Part shown: in pieces, positions 42,403-50,748 of the stretch | How positions within the stretch are numbered: position 1 is the stretch's first letter | Layout of the letters: each line of letters opens with the position of its first letter | NCBI RefSeq assembly: GCF_052180275.1 | Contig: NZ_CP197465.1 | Coordinates: forward strand, 6,386,001-6,450,000 | From: Kumtagia sp052180275 | GTDB lineage: Bacteria > Pseudomonadota > Alphaproteobacteria > Rhizobiales > Rhizobiaceae | DNA: 64,000 bases | Reading direction: 5' to 3' | Translations under genes and position numbers: made by a program | Notes under the pieces: generated by a model | Told to the model about the DNA's origin: nothing | What the model saw: the letters and a program-made list of their open reading frames with translations, nothing else | Databases searched by the model: none

Positions 42403-42494
42403 CGGTCTTGAAAATCGCCGGGGCAGGCGCCCGGAACTTCATTGTGCTCGATCCGGACGGGAATCTGATCCTGTTCGCCAGCCCCGCGGACTGA
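42363..42494 (+). pseudogene. C-terminal remnant of a VOC (glyoxalase) family protein
   Basis: In the third frame, after a run LQTIVRPSGEPGV, the sequence ends ARNFIVLDPDGNLILFASPAD then TGA, the standard closing motif of glyoxalase-type VOC proteins. No start or first module precedes it, and its first part overlaps the end of the frameshifted membrane gene. It looks like debris left by a deletion joining two genes. Confidence 0.6.
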
Positions 42495-42503
42495 GGCCGG
42501 CTA

Positions 42504-42702
42504 ACCCTCCCCCTTGCGGGGAGGGTTACAGAGAAAACTGAGCGACACGCGAGGTTTTTGAAGCGGGGCGGGGGTCGGTGGCAAGGTGCTCCGAAACAGA
42601 GCAAGGTCGGAGCTTGTCCGCCACGACCCCACCCCGGCTCACGCACTTCACTGCGTTTCGGTTGTTCACCGACCCTCCCCACAGAGGGCGAGGGTGTTCC
42701 AG
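42504..42702. repeat. Palindromic intergenic repeat (CCCTCCCCCTTGCGGGGAGGG ... type)
   Basis: Nearly the whole gap holds a known-style REP element: a short hairpin (ACCCTCCCC/GGGGAGGGT, 42505-42528), a middle part GGGGGTCGGTG, and a complementary close CACCGACCCTCCCC near 42670-42682. It could also terminate transcription. No gene is seen. Confidence 0.7.
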
Positions 42703-42705
42703 CGC

Positions 42706-43149
42706 TTACCAGCACGCGTAGGCGTATTCGCACCAGCCATTGTAATAGCAATAATACTGCCAGTAGCAGACGGCCTTGGAGTTGGCCGCCGCCGTCTCAC
42801 GCACCTGCCCGGCAACCTTGGTGATCAGTTCGTCGCCCTGGGAGAGGTCCTCGGCCTTCTTCAGCACGCCCTCGATGTCGAAGGGCGCGCTCTTGTCCGC
42901 GCCGCCCTCGCCGGTCTGGCCGTCGGCCAGCACCTTGCCGGGAACGCTCGCCATCATCTTGGCGGCGGTGACCAGCGCCAGCGCGTCGCCCTTGGTCTCG
43001 CCATAGCTGACGAGATTGCGCGCCGTCTCCAGGATCAGACGGCCTTCCGCCTGCTGGGCGGTGCTCAGCGTCTGCTTGTCCTGCGCCACCGACGCGCCGG
43101 CCGTCAGGCTGGCCGCGGCGAAGACCGCCGCTATCAGAAGTTTCTTCAT
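42706..43149 (-). CDS. Small secreted protein with Cys/Trp/Tyr-rich C-terminus, unknown function
   Basis: A 147-residue exported protein: MKKLLIAAVFAAASLTAGASVAQD is a clear Sec signal. A helical body of about 100 residues follows (LSTAQQAEGRLILETARNLV, ALVTAAKMMASV, FDIEGVLKKAEDLSQGDELI), then the last 20 residues contain four Cys, six Tyr and three Trp. ATG 43149 has GAGGA 8 nt upstream; ATG 43155 is the alternative. No family is recognised. The Cys pattern suggests disulfides or a metal site in the periplasm. It is the next gene downstream of the caspase-like gene on the same strand with about a 210-nt gap. Confidence 0.7.
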   Translation of the reverse strand: MKKLLIAAVFAAASLTAGASVAQDKQTLSTAQQAEGRLILETARNLVSYGETKGDALALVTAAKMMASVPGKVLADGQTGEGGADKSAPFDIEGVLKKAEDLSQGDELITKVAGQVRETAAANSKAVCYWQYYCYYNGWCEYAYACW

Positions 43150-43360
43150 GGTCATCGTCCTCTGTTGTTGACAGTTCCCGCGCAGGACGGACCCCCGCCA
43201 CGCGCGACCCGACTTTATCGAGGCCGCCACACCATCCGCGGCTGCGCCTCGAACCTCACCGGCGGATGCTCCGCCCGGTGTTTCCGCCCTGCCTGCCCGC
43301 GCTTGGCGGATCGGTCGGGGGATCGCGATGGGGCATTCCTGCCCCCAAAATCGTCCGCTC

Positions 43361-45547
43361 TCAGTCTCCCTTTGCCTGGGTCGCCCGGAACGGCCTGATG
43401 TCGATCGACATCTCCTCCTCGAGCCGGGGCGGCTGCGTCGCGACCGCCCGGTTCATGTCGTTCAACCCGACCGAAAGCAGGTCGCGCACCGCCGCCGCGC
43501 CCGGCGCTTCCACGCCCGGCATGGCGCGCAAGCCGTCCTGCCCGAGGTCGGTGAAGGCCGTATGCGCGCGGTTGACGCCCGGCACCGCGAGGAACACCAG
43601 CCGCTCCTCGGCGGAGGCTTTCGGGTTGGGCTCCATCTGCAATATGTCGACCGTGCGTTTCTCGCCGATATGGATGCGGTTGGAATTGCCGTTCGTCGGC
43701 CACACCGGCGTGATCGAGAAATCCGCGCCGATCAGGAGCACGGTGACGTCGAGCGGCTTGCGGCCGATGTTCTCCATCTCGATCGACAGGATGTCGCAAT
43801 CGGCAAGGACAGGGTTTTCGCTGGTCGGCTTGGCCGCCGCATAATTGCTCTCGCCGTCGGGGCAGGGCGCGCCCTTGCCGGGTCGCACCGCACTGGCGCG
43901 CGCCAATATCCTTGGCGTCAGGCCGAGTTTTTCGGCCGCCTCGCCGCGCGGGTCCAGCCGCTGCAAAGCGGTGGCGCGTGCCATGCGGCCGATCGCGTCC
44001 GCTACGGCCTGCGCCGCCGCCTGCGGCTCGTCCGGCAACGTCAGACGCGGCGACCGCCCGTCCCGGTCGATCAGCCCGCCGGCCGGCGAAAACGCAATCG
44101 TGCCATCGACGAGACCGACCGCAATGTCATATCCCTCGCGGCGCAGCGACACGCGCGGCGCAAGCGCGGGCATCGCCGTCGCCTGCCGCAGGGCGGCCAC
44201 CGCCGCCGTATAGTCGTGGCCGTCATCCGGATCGACGCGCACCGGCTCCGACAGGACCAGGCCGAGGTCGACGCCGCGCTCGACCAGCCGGGCAAAGCGG
44301 CCTTTCTTGAAGGCCGCCGCATCCACCCCTGCGGCGCAGGCCGCGGCGTCGCTCTCGCACGGCCACATGACTGGCGCCACCACGCTGCGGCTGGCGCCCG
44401 CCGTCTCGACCACGCCATGCGCGACGGGCCTGTCGTCGGGAGTGGTCGCATCCTCGTAGAGCGCCAGCACCGAGCCGGCCGAGATGCCCTCCAGAGCGCC
44501 CGCCTGCAGCTTGCCGGAAAAGACGGGCCACTGCTTTCGCGCCGTGGCCGCGCTCAGCCCCAGCACCGGCTCGTCCAGCAATTCGCCTTCCAGTTCCGGC
44601 GTCTGGGTGGCCATCAGCGTGTTGCGCTTGATGTCGGCCATGACAGCCTGATGCAGCGTGCGATAGGTCAGGCCCGGCGTGGCGTTCAGCCGGCCAAGCA
44701 GCGTGTAGGTGAAGACGCCGAAACTCTCGCCGGGCGCAGCGTCCTTCGGCGTCTTTTCCAGCGCCTCCTCGATCTCCTGCGCAGCGTAGAAGAAGGCGGC
44801 GCGGCCCCGGCCGGGTTTTTGCTCCATCCTGGCGGCGATCAGCCCGCGCCCGCTGCTCGCGGCCGCCGGCACGCCAAGTTCCGCCGGCTCGACACCCCGC
44901 GCCCGCACATCGTCGCCGGCCAGGGCGCGAAATCCGGTGGCGGAGTTGCAGGCATCGATCACGCCGAAGAAGTCGGCGCCCTTGTCGAGGATTTTTCGCA
45001 CGCGCGCATTGAGTTCGTCGTCGACCAGCGCGTTCTCGACGCCCTTGCCGGTCCAGTTGCCGACATCATAGGGCAGGAAGATCTCGTCGTTACCGCCCTG
45101 CTCGTCGCTGTCCTGGTCGGGCTGCTGCGAGCCGTGACCGGAGAAATAGAAGACGACGAGGTCACCGGCCTTTGCCGTCTCGGCGAGCCGGTCGAGACCC
45201 GCAAGCACCGCTTCACGCGTGCCCGGCCCCGGATTAGCGATACCTTCGGCGAGCCCGTCGACGCCGTCCGCCAGCACCGTGATGTCGGCCGGCGCGACGC
45301 CCAGCCGCGCAAGCGTGTTGGCCATCTCGCGAGAATCGTTCTTCGGCCCGACGAGACGCAGGCTTTCCGCCAAATTCGGATATCCGGAAACACCGACCAC
45401 CAGCGCGCGCGTCGCTGCCTCGGCGGAGCAAATGCCAAAGGACAACGCGACGGCTGTAATTGCTACAACCCCGAAGCGCAAAACCGCACCCAGCCCAAAC
45501 CTTGCCCCAGCGCAGAATTGCAAGATGCGCTGTCCATGTCCAGTCAA
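43361..45547 (-). CDS. Caspase-like (peptidase C14) protein, exported
   Basis: A 728-residue protein with a caspase/metacaspase p20 domain after an N-terminal hydrophobic leader (VAITAVALSFGICSAEAA). Catalytic dyad H138 (YFSGHGSQQ) and C200 (GVIDACNSATG), with TRALVVGVSGYPNLAESLRLVGPKNDSREMANTL before them. The long C-terminal part (about 350-728) is beta-rich, has several GVE/GLT segments and resembles DUF4384-type scaffolds. The first start is a TTG at 45547 with no good ribosome site; a TTG at 45481 gives a neater signal peptide (MRFGVVAITAVALSF). It probably cleaves proteins after Arg/Lys in the periplasm; the substrate is unknown. Confidence 0.85.
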   Translation of the reverse strand: MTGHGQRILQFCAGARFGLGAVLRFGVVAITAVALSFGICSAEAATRALVVGVSGYPNLAESLRLVGPKNDSREMANTLARLGVAPADITVLADGVDGLAEGIANPGPGTREAVLAGLDRLAETAKAGDLVVFYFSGHGSQQPDQDSDEQGGNDEIFLPYDVGNWTGKGVENALVDDELNARVRKILDKGADFFGVIDACNSATGFRALAGDDVRARGVEPAELGVPAAASSGRGLIAARMEQKPGRGRAAFFYAAQEIEEALEKTPKDAAPGESFGVFTYTLLGRLNATPGLTYRTLHQAVMADIKRNTLMATQTPELEGELLDEPVLGLSAATARKQWPVFSGKLQAGALEGISAGSVLALYEDATTPDDRPVAHGVVETAGASRSVVAPVMWPCESDAAACAAGVDAAAFKKGRFARLVERGVDLGLVLSEPVRVDPDDGHDYTAAVAALRQATAMPALAPRVSLRREGYDIAVGLVDGTIAFSPAGGLIDRDGRSPRLTLPDEPQAAAQAVADAIGRMARATALQRLDPRGEAAEKLGLTPRILARASAVRPGKGAPCPDGESNYAAAKPTSENPVLADCDILSIEMENIGRKPLDVTVLLIGADFSITPVWPTNGNSNRIHIGEKRTVDILQMEPNPKASAEERLVFLAVPGVNRAHTAFTDLGQDGLRAMPGVEAPGAAAVRDLLSVGLNDMNRAVATQPPRLEEEMSIDIRPFRATQAKGD

Positions 45548-45711
45548 AAGCAGGATTAGGGCGTCACTTCGTCCGGCTGATGCCAGCGCAATGACATGAT
45601 TGTTGCAATTTGGTGTCCGGCGTTACAGTGCGGTTACATCGGATGTTGTTTCGCCGGCATCCGGAATCCTTGCAACTGGCCCCCCGCCGAACGGAACGGC
45701 AGCAGCCTTCC

Positions 45712-46674
45712 TCAGCCTCCCGCCCCCCGTCCCGCGCCGCGCCGCTTGCGGATGCCGATCTGACCCGCCACCGCCGTCTCCCCGCGCGTCACCGAAAGAT
45801 CGCGCTCGGCAAAGATCCAGTCGATGAAAGCCTGCACCACCGGCGCCGACCGCATCTGGCCGCGGCAGGCGACGTAGAAGGAGTCCACCGCCGGCACGGC
45901 GAGGTTGAAGGGCGTCACCAGTTGCCCGCGCGCCAGAAGCCCGCTGGCTGTCACCGAATCGCCCAGCGCCACGCCGTGGCCGTGCAACGCCGCCTCGGTC
46001 GACAGCCGTGCGTCGCTCATCTGCAACTGCGGCCCGCGCGCCAATTCCAGCGCATCGGCCGCCGCCAGCCAGGTGTGCCACTCGCGCCCGTCGTCGCCAT
46101 GCAGCATGACGTGGTCGGCAAGGTCGCGCACCGTACGGATCGGCCGGTTGTTGATCAGTGTCGGGCTGACCACCGGGAACAGTTCGAGATCAGACCATTT
46201 GCGGAACCAGCAGTCGCCCCAGTCGCGGTCGCCGTAATGCACGCAGAGGTCGATCTCGGGCGAGCGCAAATCCTGCGGATCGTTGGAGGCGCGCAGCTTC
46301 AGTCTGATGTTCGGATATTGCGCGACAAAACTGCCGATGCGCGGGATCACCCACAGCGACAGCAGCGCCGCCACGCAGCTCACGGAGAGCTGGCCCGCTC
46401 CGGTCGGCCGCATCAGCCGCGCGGTCGCCGCCGCTATGCCTTCGAAGGCGCCGGAGACGGCCGGCAGCAGTTCCGCGCCCTGCGGCGTCAGCTTCAGCCG
46501 CTGGCCGGCGCGCTCGAACAGTCTTACCTTCAACGTCGCTTCCAGCGCCTTGATCTGGTGGCTGACCGCGCCGTGGGTCACGCTGAGTTCGGCCGCCGCC
46601 TTGGTCAGCGACCCATGCCTGGCCGTCGCCTCGAAGGCGCGCAGCGGATTGAGCGGAGGCAGGCGACCGGACAT
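45712..46674 (-). CDS. LysR family transcriptional regulator (GcvA-like)
   Basis: A 320-residue LysR protein: N-terminal helix-turn-helix LNPLRAFEATARHGSLTKAAAELSVTHGAVSHQIKALEATL, then the periplasmic-binding-like sensor domain (LYVHYGDRDWGDCWFRKWSDLELFPVVSP region) and a GHGVALGDSVTASGLLARGQLV strand. ATG 46674 has AAGG 7 nt before it; ATG 46701 is weaker. It is divergent from the agmatinase/polyamine operon across a 288-bp gap with an inverted repeat, so it most likely controls that operon. Confidence 0.9.
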   Translation of the reverse strand: MSGRLPPLNPLRAFEATARHGSLTKAAAELSVTHGAVSHQIKALEATLKVRLFERAGQRLKLTPQGAELLPAVSGAFEGIAAATARLMRPTGAGQLSVSCVAALLSLWVIPRIGSFVAQYPNIRLKLRASNDPQDLRSPEIDLCVHYGDRDWGDCWFRKWSDLELFPVVSPTLINNRPIRTVRDLADHVMLHGDDGREWHTWLAAADALELARGPQLQMSDARLSTEAALHGHGVALGDSVTASGLLARGQLVTPFNLAVPAVDSFYVACRGQMRSAPVVQAFIDWIFAERDLSVTRGETAVAGQIGIRKRRGAGRGAGG

Positions 46675-46763
46675 GGCGAACCTTCGGGCGTCCAGGGACA
46701 TTTCCGATATGCCGGGATCGCCGGAAAGCCGCCATTTCAGGCCGGCTTTTCCAGATTTCCCGA

Positions 46764-46790
46764 CATGTAACTGTGAGAAAAATTCACATG
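46764..46790. promoter_or_regulatory. LysR-type operator candidate, nested CATGT...ACATG / TGTGA-N7-TCACA
   Basis: TGTGA-GAAAAAT-TCACA (46772-46788) sits inside a wider CATGT...ACATG pairing (46764-46790) between the LysR and agmatinase-type genes. A further perfect palindrome ATCAATTGAT is at 46806-46815. Spacing and A/T centre suit a LysR box. Confidence 0.45.
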
Positions 46791-46962
46791 GAACGCTACA
46801 ACAATATCAATTGATCTTTCAACGGATTCCGGGCAGTTTTATCGAAATCAAGAAAAAGCAGGTTTGGGAACATCGAAGGGCATACGATCCGCCGGAGCAA
46901 GGCGGGCGTGAATGCCCTCGAACAGCATATCGGCGCATCATTCGCGCCGCAGGAGGATTTTC

Positions 46963-48021
46963 ATGGGTTTCGACGCCGAAAAGCTGGAAGCGCTGCGCCG
47001 CCGATACGCGGATTTGCCCGGCGGCGACATGTATGATCCGAAATTCCGGCGCGTGGCCGAAAAGATCTTCAAGGGCGGCACCCGCGTCGCGCCCTACGCC
47101 GGCATGCCCACCTTCCTCGCCGCGCCGCACATGCAGGTCGACAACGACAATCCGGATTTCGGCGACCTCCAAGTCGCGATGGTCGGCATGCCGATGGACC
47201 TCGGCGTCACCAACCGCACCGGTGCGCGTTTCGGGCCGCGGGCGCTGCGCACCATCGAGCGCATCGGTCCCTACAACCACGTTCTCGACTGCGCGCCCGT
47301 GCAGGAATTACGGGTCGCCGACATCGGCGACGTGGCGTTCCGCAGCCGCTACCGGCTGGAACTCTGCCATGACGACATCGAAAAGCGCATCAACCAGATC
47401 GTCGATGCCGGCGTACTGCCGCTCTCGGTCGGCGGCGACCATTCGGTCAGCCACCCGATCCTCAAGGCCGTGGGCAAGAAGGCCCCCGTCGGCATGATCC
47501 ACATCGATGCGCATTGCGATACCAGCGGCGCCTACGACCTGACCAAATTCCACCATGGCGGGCCGTTCCGCAACGCGGTGCTCGACGGCGTGCTCGACCC
47601 GACGCGCACCATCCAGATCGGCATCCGCGGCGCATCGGAATATCTGTGGGAGTTCACCTACGAATCCGGCATGACCGTCGTGCACGCCGAGGACGTCACC
47701 GGCATGGGCGTCCCGGACATCATCGAGAAGGCGCGAAAAATCGTTGGCGACGGCCCGACCTACATCTCCTTCGACGTCGACAGCCTCGACCCGTCCTTCG
47801 CGCCGGGTACGGGAACGCCGGAGATCGGCGGGCTGACGACGCGCGAGGTGCTGGAACTGCTGCGGGGGCTGAAGGGCCTGAACATCGTCGGCGGCGACGT
47901 CGTTGAGGTCGCGCCGCAATACGACGCCACCGCCAACACGGCGCATGCCGGCGCGCAGGTTCTGTTCGAGATCCTGTCGCTGATGGTGTTCAGCCCGGCG
48001 ATCACCGGCAAGACGAAGTGA
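46963..48021 (+). CDS. speB: Agmatinase-family ureohydrolase
   Basis: A 352-residue arginase/agmatinase superfamily enzyme with all Mn ligands: H160 (GGDHSVSHP), D182, H184, D186 (HIDAHCDTSG), D271 and D273 (SFDVDSLDPSFAPGTGTPE). It removes urea from a guanidino compound. The 352-residue length exceeds the roughly 306 of E. coli SpeB and the extra N-terminal region (residues 1-50) resembles guanidinobutyrase/guanidinopropionase-type enzymes, so 4-guanidinobutyrate or guanidine are possible substrates. AGGAGG at 46951-46956 fixes the start. Polyamine-type transport genes follow, and LysR is divergent. Confidence 0.85.
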   Translation: MGFDAEKLEALRRRYADLPGGDMYDPKFRRVAEKIFKGGTRVAPYAGMPTFLAAPHMQVDNDNPDFGDLQVAMVGMPMDLGVTNRTGARFGPRALRTIERIGPYNHVLDCAPVQELRVADIGDVAFRSRYRLELCHDDIEKRINQIVDAGVLPLSVGGDHSVSHPILKAVGKKAPVGMIHIDAHCDTSGAYDLTKFHHGGPFRNAVLDGVLDPTRTIQIGIRGASEYLWEFTYESGMTVVHAEDVTGMGVPDIIEKARKIVGDGPTYISFDVDSLDPSFAPGTGTPEIGGLTTREVLELLRGLKGLNIVGGDVVEVAPQYDATANTAHAGAQVLFEILSLMVFSPAITGKTK

Positions 48022-48067
48022 GAACAAGCAACGCGCCGGAAACCGGCCGACACAGAGGAGAACCACG

Positions 48068-49144
48068 ATGACGATAAACCTGACCCGGCGCACGGTGCTC
48101 GGCGGCGCGCTTGCCGCAGGCGGCGCGCTCGCCATGCCGTCGATCCTGCGCGCGCAGGACAAGTCGCTGAAGATCGGCGTCTATGGCGGCTATTTCCAGA
48201 AATCCTTCAACGAGAATATCTTCCCCGAATTCACCAAGTCGACCGGCATCGCCGTGGAATCCGTGGCCGAGCCGACCGGCGAGGCCTGGCTGGTGCAGCT
48301 CGAGCAGGCGGCCAAGGCAGGGCAGGCGCCCGCCGACGTGTCGATGATGTCGCAGACATCGACACTCAAGGGACAGTCCACCGAACTCTGGGTGCCGATC
48401 GACGAGAAGAAGATCAAGAATTTCGGCGACCTGCTGCCGCAGTTCGTCAACAAATATCCCGACGGCCGCGTCGCCGGCATCGGCGCGGTGGCGTGGTACA
48501 TCACACTGGTCACCAACACCGACGTCTACAAGGAGGCGCCGACCTCGTGGCAGGCGCTGTGGGACCCGGCTAACGCCGACAAGCTCGGCCTCCTGGCGCT
48601 GGTCTCCAACTCCTTCCTGCTGGAAGTAACCGCAAAAACCTTCTTCGGCGGCACCAACGCGCTCGACACCGAGGAAGGCCAGATCAAGGCTTTTGAGAAA
48701 CTCGCCGAGGTGAAACCCAACGTCCGCCTCTGGTATCGCGACGAGGCGCAGTTCGAGCAGGCGCTGAAGTCGGGCGAGATCCCGATGGGCCAGTATTACC
48801 ACGACGTAACCGGCCTCGCCGCCGCCGACGGCCAGCCGGTGCGCTCGACCTTCCCGCAGGAAGGCGGCATCCAGGACAGCGGCAACTGGGTCATCTCGCG
48901 CGCCTCGGAAAAGGCCGAAGAGGCGCTGGTGTTCATCGACTATATGAGCCAGCCGTCGATCCAAGGCCTGATGTCGCGCAAGGTCGGAACCGCGCCGACG
49001 CTGAAGAAGGAAAAACTCGACCTCACGGCGGAAGAATTCGGCGCCGTGTCGTCGGAAATCCCGCCGATCATCCCGCGCTACGACCTCTACACCACCAAGT
49101 CCGACTGGCTGAACCAGAAATGGACGGAGATGATCGCGGGTTGA
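48068..49144 (+). CDS. Polyamine-type ABC transporter substrate-binding protein (PotD-like)
   Basis: A 358-residue type 2 binding protein with a Tat leader (NLTRRTVLGGALAAGGALAMPSILRAQ). Mature sequence KIGVYGGYFQKSFNENIFPEF, TGEAWLVQLEQAAKAG and PMGQYYHDVTGLAAADGQP are typical of PotD/PotF relatives. It binds a polyamine, guanidine or related cation in the periplasm. It lies 46 nt after the ureohydrolase and about 380 nt before its ATPase gene; the gap has a hairpin that may raise the relative level of the binding protein. Confidence 0.88.
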   Translation: MTINLTRRTVLGGALAAGGALAMPSILRAQDKSLKIGVYGGYFQKSFNENIFPEFTKSTGIAVESVAEPTGEAWLVQLEQAAKAGQAPADVSMMSQTSTLKGQSTELWVPIDEKKIKNFGDLLPQFVNKYPDGRVAGIGAVAWYITLVTNTDVYKEAPTSWQALWDPANADKLGLLALVSNSFLLEVTAKTFFGGTNALDTEEGQIKAFEKLAEVKPNVRLWYRDEAQFEQALKSGEIPMGQYYHDVTGLAAADGQPVRSTFPQEGGIQDSGNWVISRASEKAEEALVFIDYMSQPSIQGLMSRKVGTAPTLKKEKLDLTAEEFGAVSSEIPPIIPRYDLYTTKSDWLNQKWTEMIAG

Positions 49145-49207
49145 GACGCGGGAACGCGGACCTTGTCTGTGTTCGCGCTTGGCGTTATCTTGGAGGCTGG
49201 AGTGGGA

Positions 49208-49225
49208 GCCAGGCTTTCGCCTGGC
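49208..49225 (+). terminator. Hairpin GCCAGGC-TTTC-GCCTGGC in the 379-nt gap between binding-protein and ATPase genes
   Basis: A perfect 7-bp stem with a TTTC loop, 64 nt after the binding-protein stop and followed by CCCCCTTTCC. A second potential stem GACCCGG/CCGGGTC lies at about 49249-49283. This fits partial termination or mRNA 3-prime end protection between the binding-protein and transporter genes. No gene is visible in the rest of the 49145-49523 gap. Confidence 0.45.
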
Positions 49226-49523
49226 CCCCTTTCCTAGATCCTGAAGCGGACCCGGAACGAGACTTGCCAGCCTGTCCGGGTCCATTTCAGTTCCAGGGTG
49301 ACGCTACATGGTCGAAACCACATGGCGCACCTCCAGTTCGAGAGCGAGGCGGTCGGGGTGGCCCATCCTCCCCGATGCGCCGGCTGGCTCGGCGCCGCTG
49401 CTTCCGCCCTCGAATTCTTTGCCGCGATCGATCCAAGCGTGAATTCCTGCCGCCTGCCAGCAATATGATCGCCGGCTGGCGCCGCGGCCTCCGCATAGCG
49501 CCTTGAACCATCGGGATGCGCCC

Positions 49524-50561
49524 ATGTCCGGACTAGCGATACGCAACGTCACCAAGCAGTTCGGCGATTTCAAAGCCGTCGATGACGTGAGCCTGTCGGT
49601 GCCGCACGGCACCTTCGTCTGCCTGCTCGGCCCATCCGGTTGCGGCAAGACCACGCTTTTGAGGATGATCGCCGGGCTGGAAGAGCCCAGCGCGGGCGAT
49701 ATCGCCATAGACGGCGAGGACATTACCAGGACGCCAACGCACAAGCGCAATTTCGGCATGGTGTTCCAGTCGCTCGCGCTGTTCCCGCACCTGACGGTCG
49801 GCGACAACATCTCCTATGCGCTGCGCATCCGCGGCTCCTCGAAGGACGAACAGAAGGCGCGCGCCGACGAGTTGCTCAAGCTCGTCCACCTGCCGGGTTT
49901 TGCCGACCGTCCAGTGGCGAAACTCTCCGGCGGCCAGCGGCAGCGCGTCGCCATCGCAAGGGCGCTGGCGCTGTCGCCAAAACTGTTCCTGCTCGACGAG
50001 CCGATGTCGGCGCTTGATGCAAAGCTGCGCGAATCCATGCAGGTCGAGTTGCGGCAATTGCAGCAGCGGCTCGGCATCACCACCATCGTCGTCACCCACG
50101 ACCAGCGCGAGGCCATGACTATGGCCGATCTCGTCGTCGTCATGGGTCAGGGAAAAATCCGCCAGGCGGCAGCCCCCATCGACATCTACCGGAAGCCGGC
50201 GGACGCTTTTGTCGCCGACTTCATCGGCTCGACCAACCTGCTTGAGGCCAGCGCGGACGGCACAGGCCGCGTCTCGATCCTCGGCACGGTCATCCCCGGC
50301 CTGTCTCTGGCCTCCGGCACAGCGAAATCCTCCGTGTCTGTGCGGCCCGAGGACGTGCATCTCGGCCCGCCGTCCGCCGGCGCCATCGACGGCACGGTCA
50401 CCTTCGTGCGCGACCTCGGCGCAACGATAGAGACCTATATCGAAGCCGGCGGCTCCACCATCGTCGCGGTGACGACCCCGCGCGAGCGCATCGATGTCGC
50501 GACCGGGGCCAAGGTCGGCGTGACCCTGCCGCCGCAAGCCTGCGTGGTGGTGAAGTCATGA
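49524..50561 (+). CDS. Polyamine-type ABC transporter ATP-binding protein (PotA-like)
   Basis: A 345-residue ABC ATPase: Walker A GPSGCGKTTLLR, Q-loop VFQSLALFPHLTV, signature LSGGQRQRVAIARAL, Walker B LFLLDEPMSALD, H-loop VTHDQREAM, and a C-terminal TOBE domain (VSVRPEDVHLGPPSAGAIDGTVTFVRDLG). It energises the PotBC permease. ATG 49524 is chosen over TTG 49503, though its ribosome site is weak. A palindromic repeat separates it from the permease gene. Confidence 0.92.
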   Translation: MSGLAIRNVTKQFGDFKAVDDVSLSVPHGTFVCLLGPSGCGKTTLLRMIAGLEEPSAGDIAIDGEDITRTPTHKRNFGMVFQSLALFPHLTVGDNISYALRIRGSSKDEQKARADELLKLVHLPGFADRPVAKLSGGQRQRVAIARALALSPKLFLLDEPMSALDAKLRESMQVELRQLQQRLGITTIVVTHDQREAMTMADLVVVMGQGKIRQAAAPIDIYRKPADAFVADFIGSTNLLEASADGTGRVSILGTVIPGLSLASGTAKSSVSVRPEDVHLGPPSAGAIDGTVTFVRDLGATIETYIEAGGSTIVAVTTPRERIDVATGAKVGVTLPPQACVVVKS

Positions 50562-50589
50562 CATCTGCGATTCTCTCCGTGCCCGCTTG

Positions 50590-50728
50590 CGCGCCCCCTC
50601 CACCGCCTTCGGCGGTCCCCCTCCCCCGCTTCGCAGGGGAGGAACAGCGGCGGGGCCGCCGGCACGACCTAGATCCTCCCCCGTTCACGGGGGAGGGGGA
50701 CCACGCGAAGCGTGGTGGAGGGGGCGCG
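50590..50728. repeat. Palindromic repeat CGCGCCCCCTCCACC ... between potA- and potB-like genes
   Basis: Left part 50590-50627 and right part 50689-50728 pair over about 38 nt, each containing its own small hairpin (ACCGCC-TTC-GGCGGT versus ACCACGC-TTC-GCGTGGT), so the pairing is kept though the sequence differs. It inserts 140 nt in an otherwise tight operon and leaves no visible ribosome site for the next gene. Confidence 0.85.
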
Positions 50729-50748
50729 GCTATCGCGGAATCCCTCCC

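Noticed and set aside
43328..45559. A 743-codon plus-strand frame over the caspase-like gene
   Set aside because: It is antisense to a protein with a conserved H/C dyad and has no recognisable domain or ribosome-binding site.
49145..49523. A plus-strand open frame of about 128 codons in the PotD-PotA gap
   Set aside because: Starts inside the binding-protein gene, has low-complexity Arg/Pro/Gly content and crosses strong hairpins. I see no protein signal.
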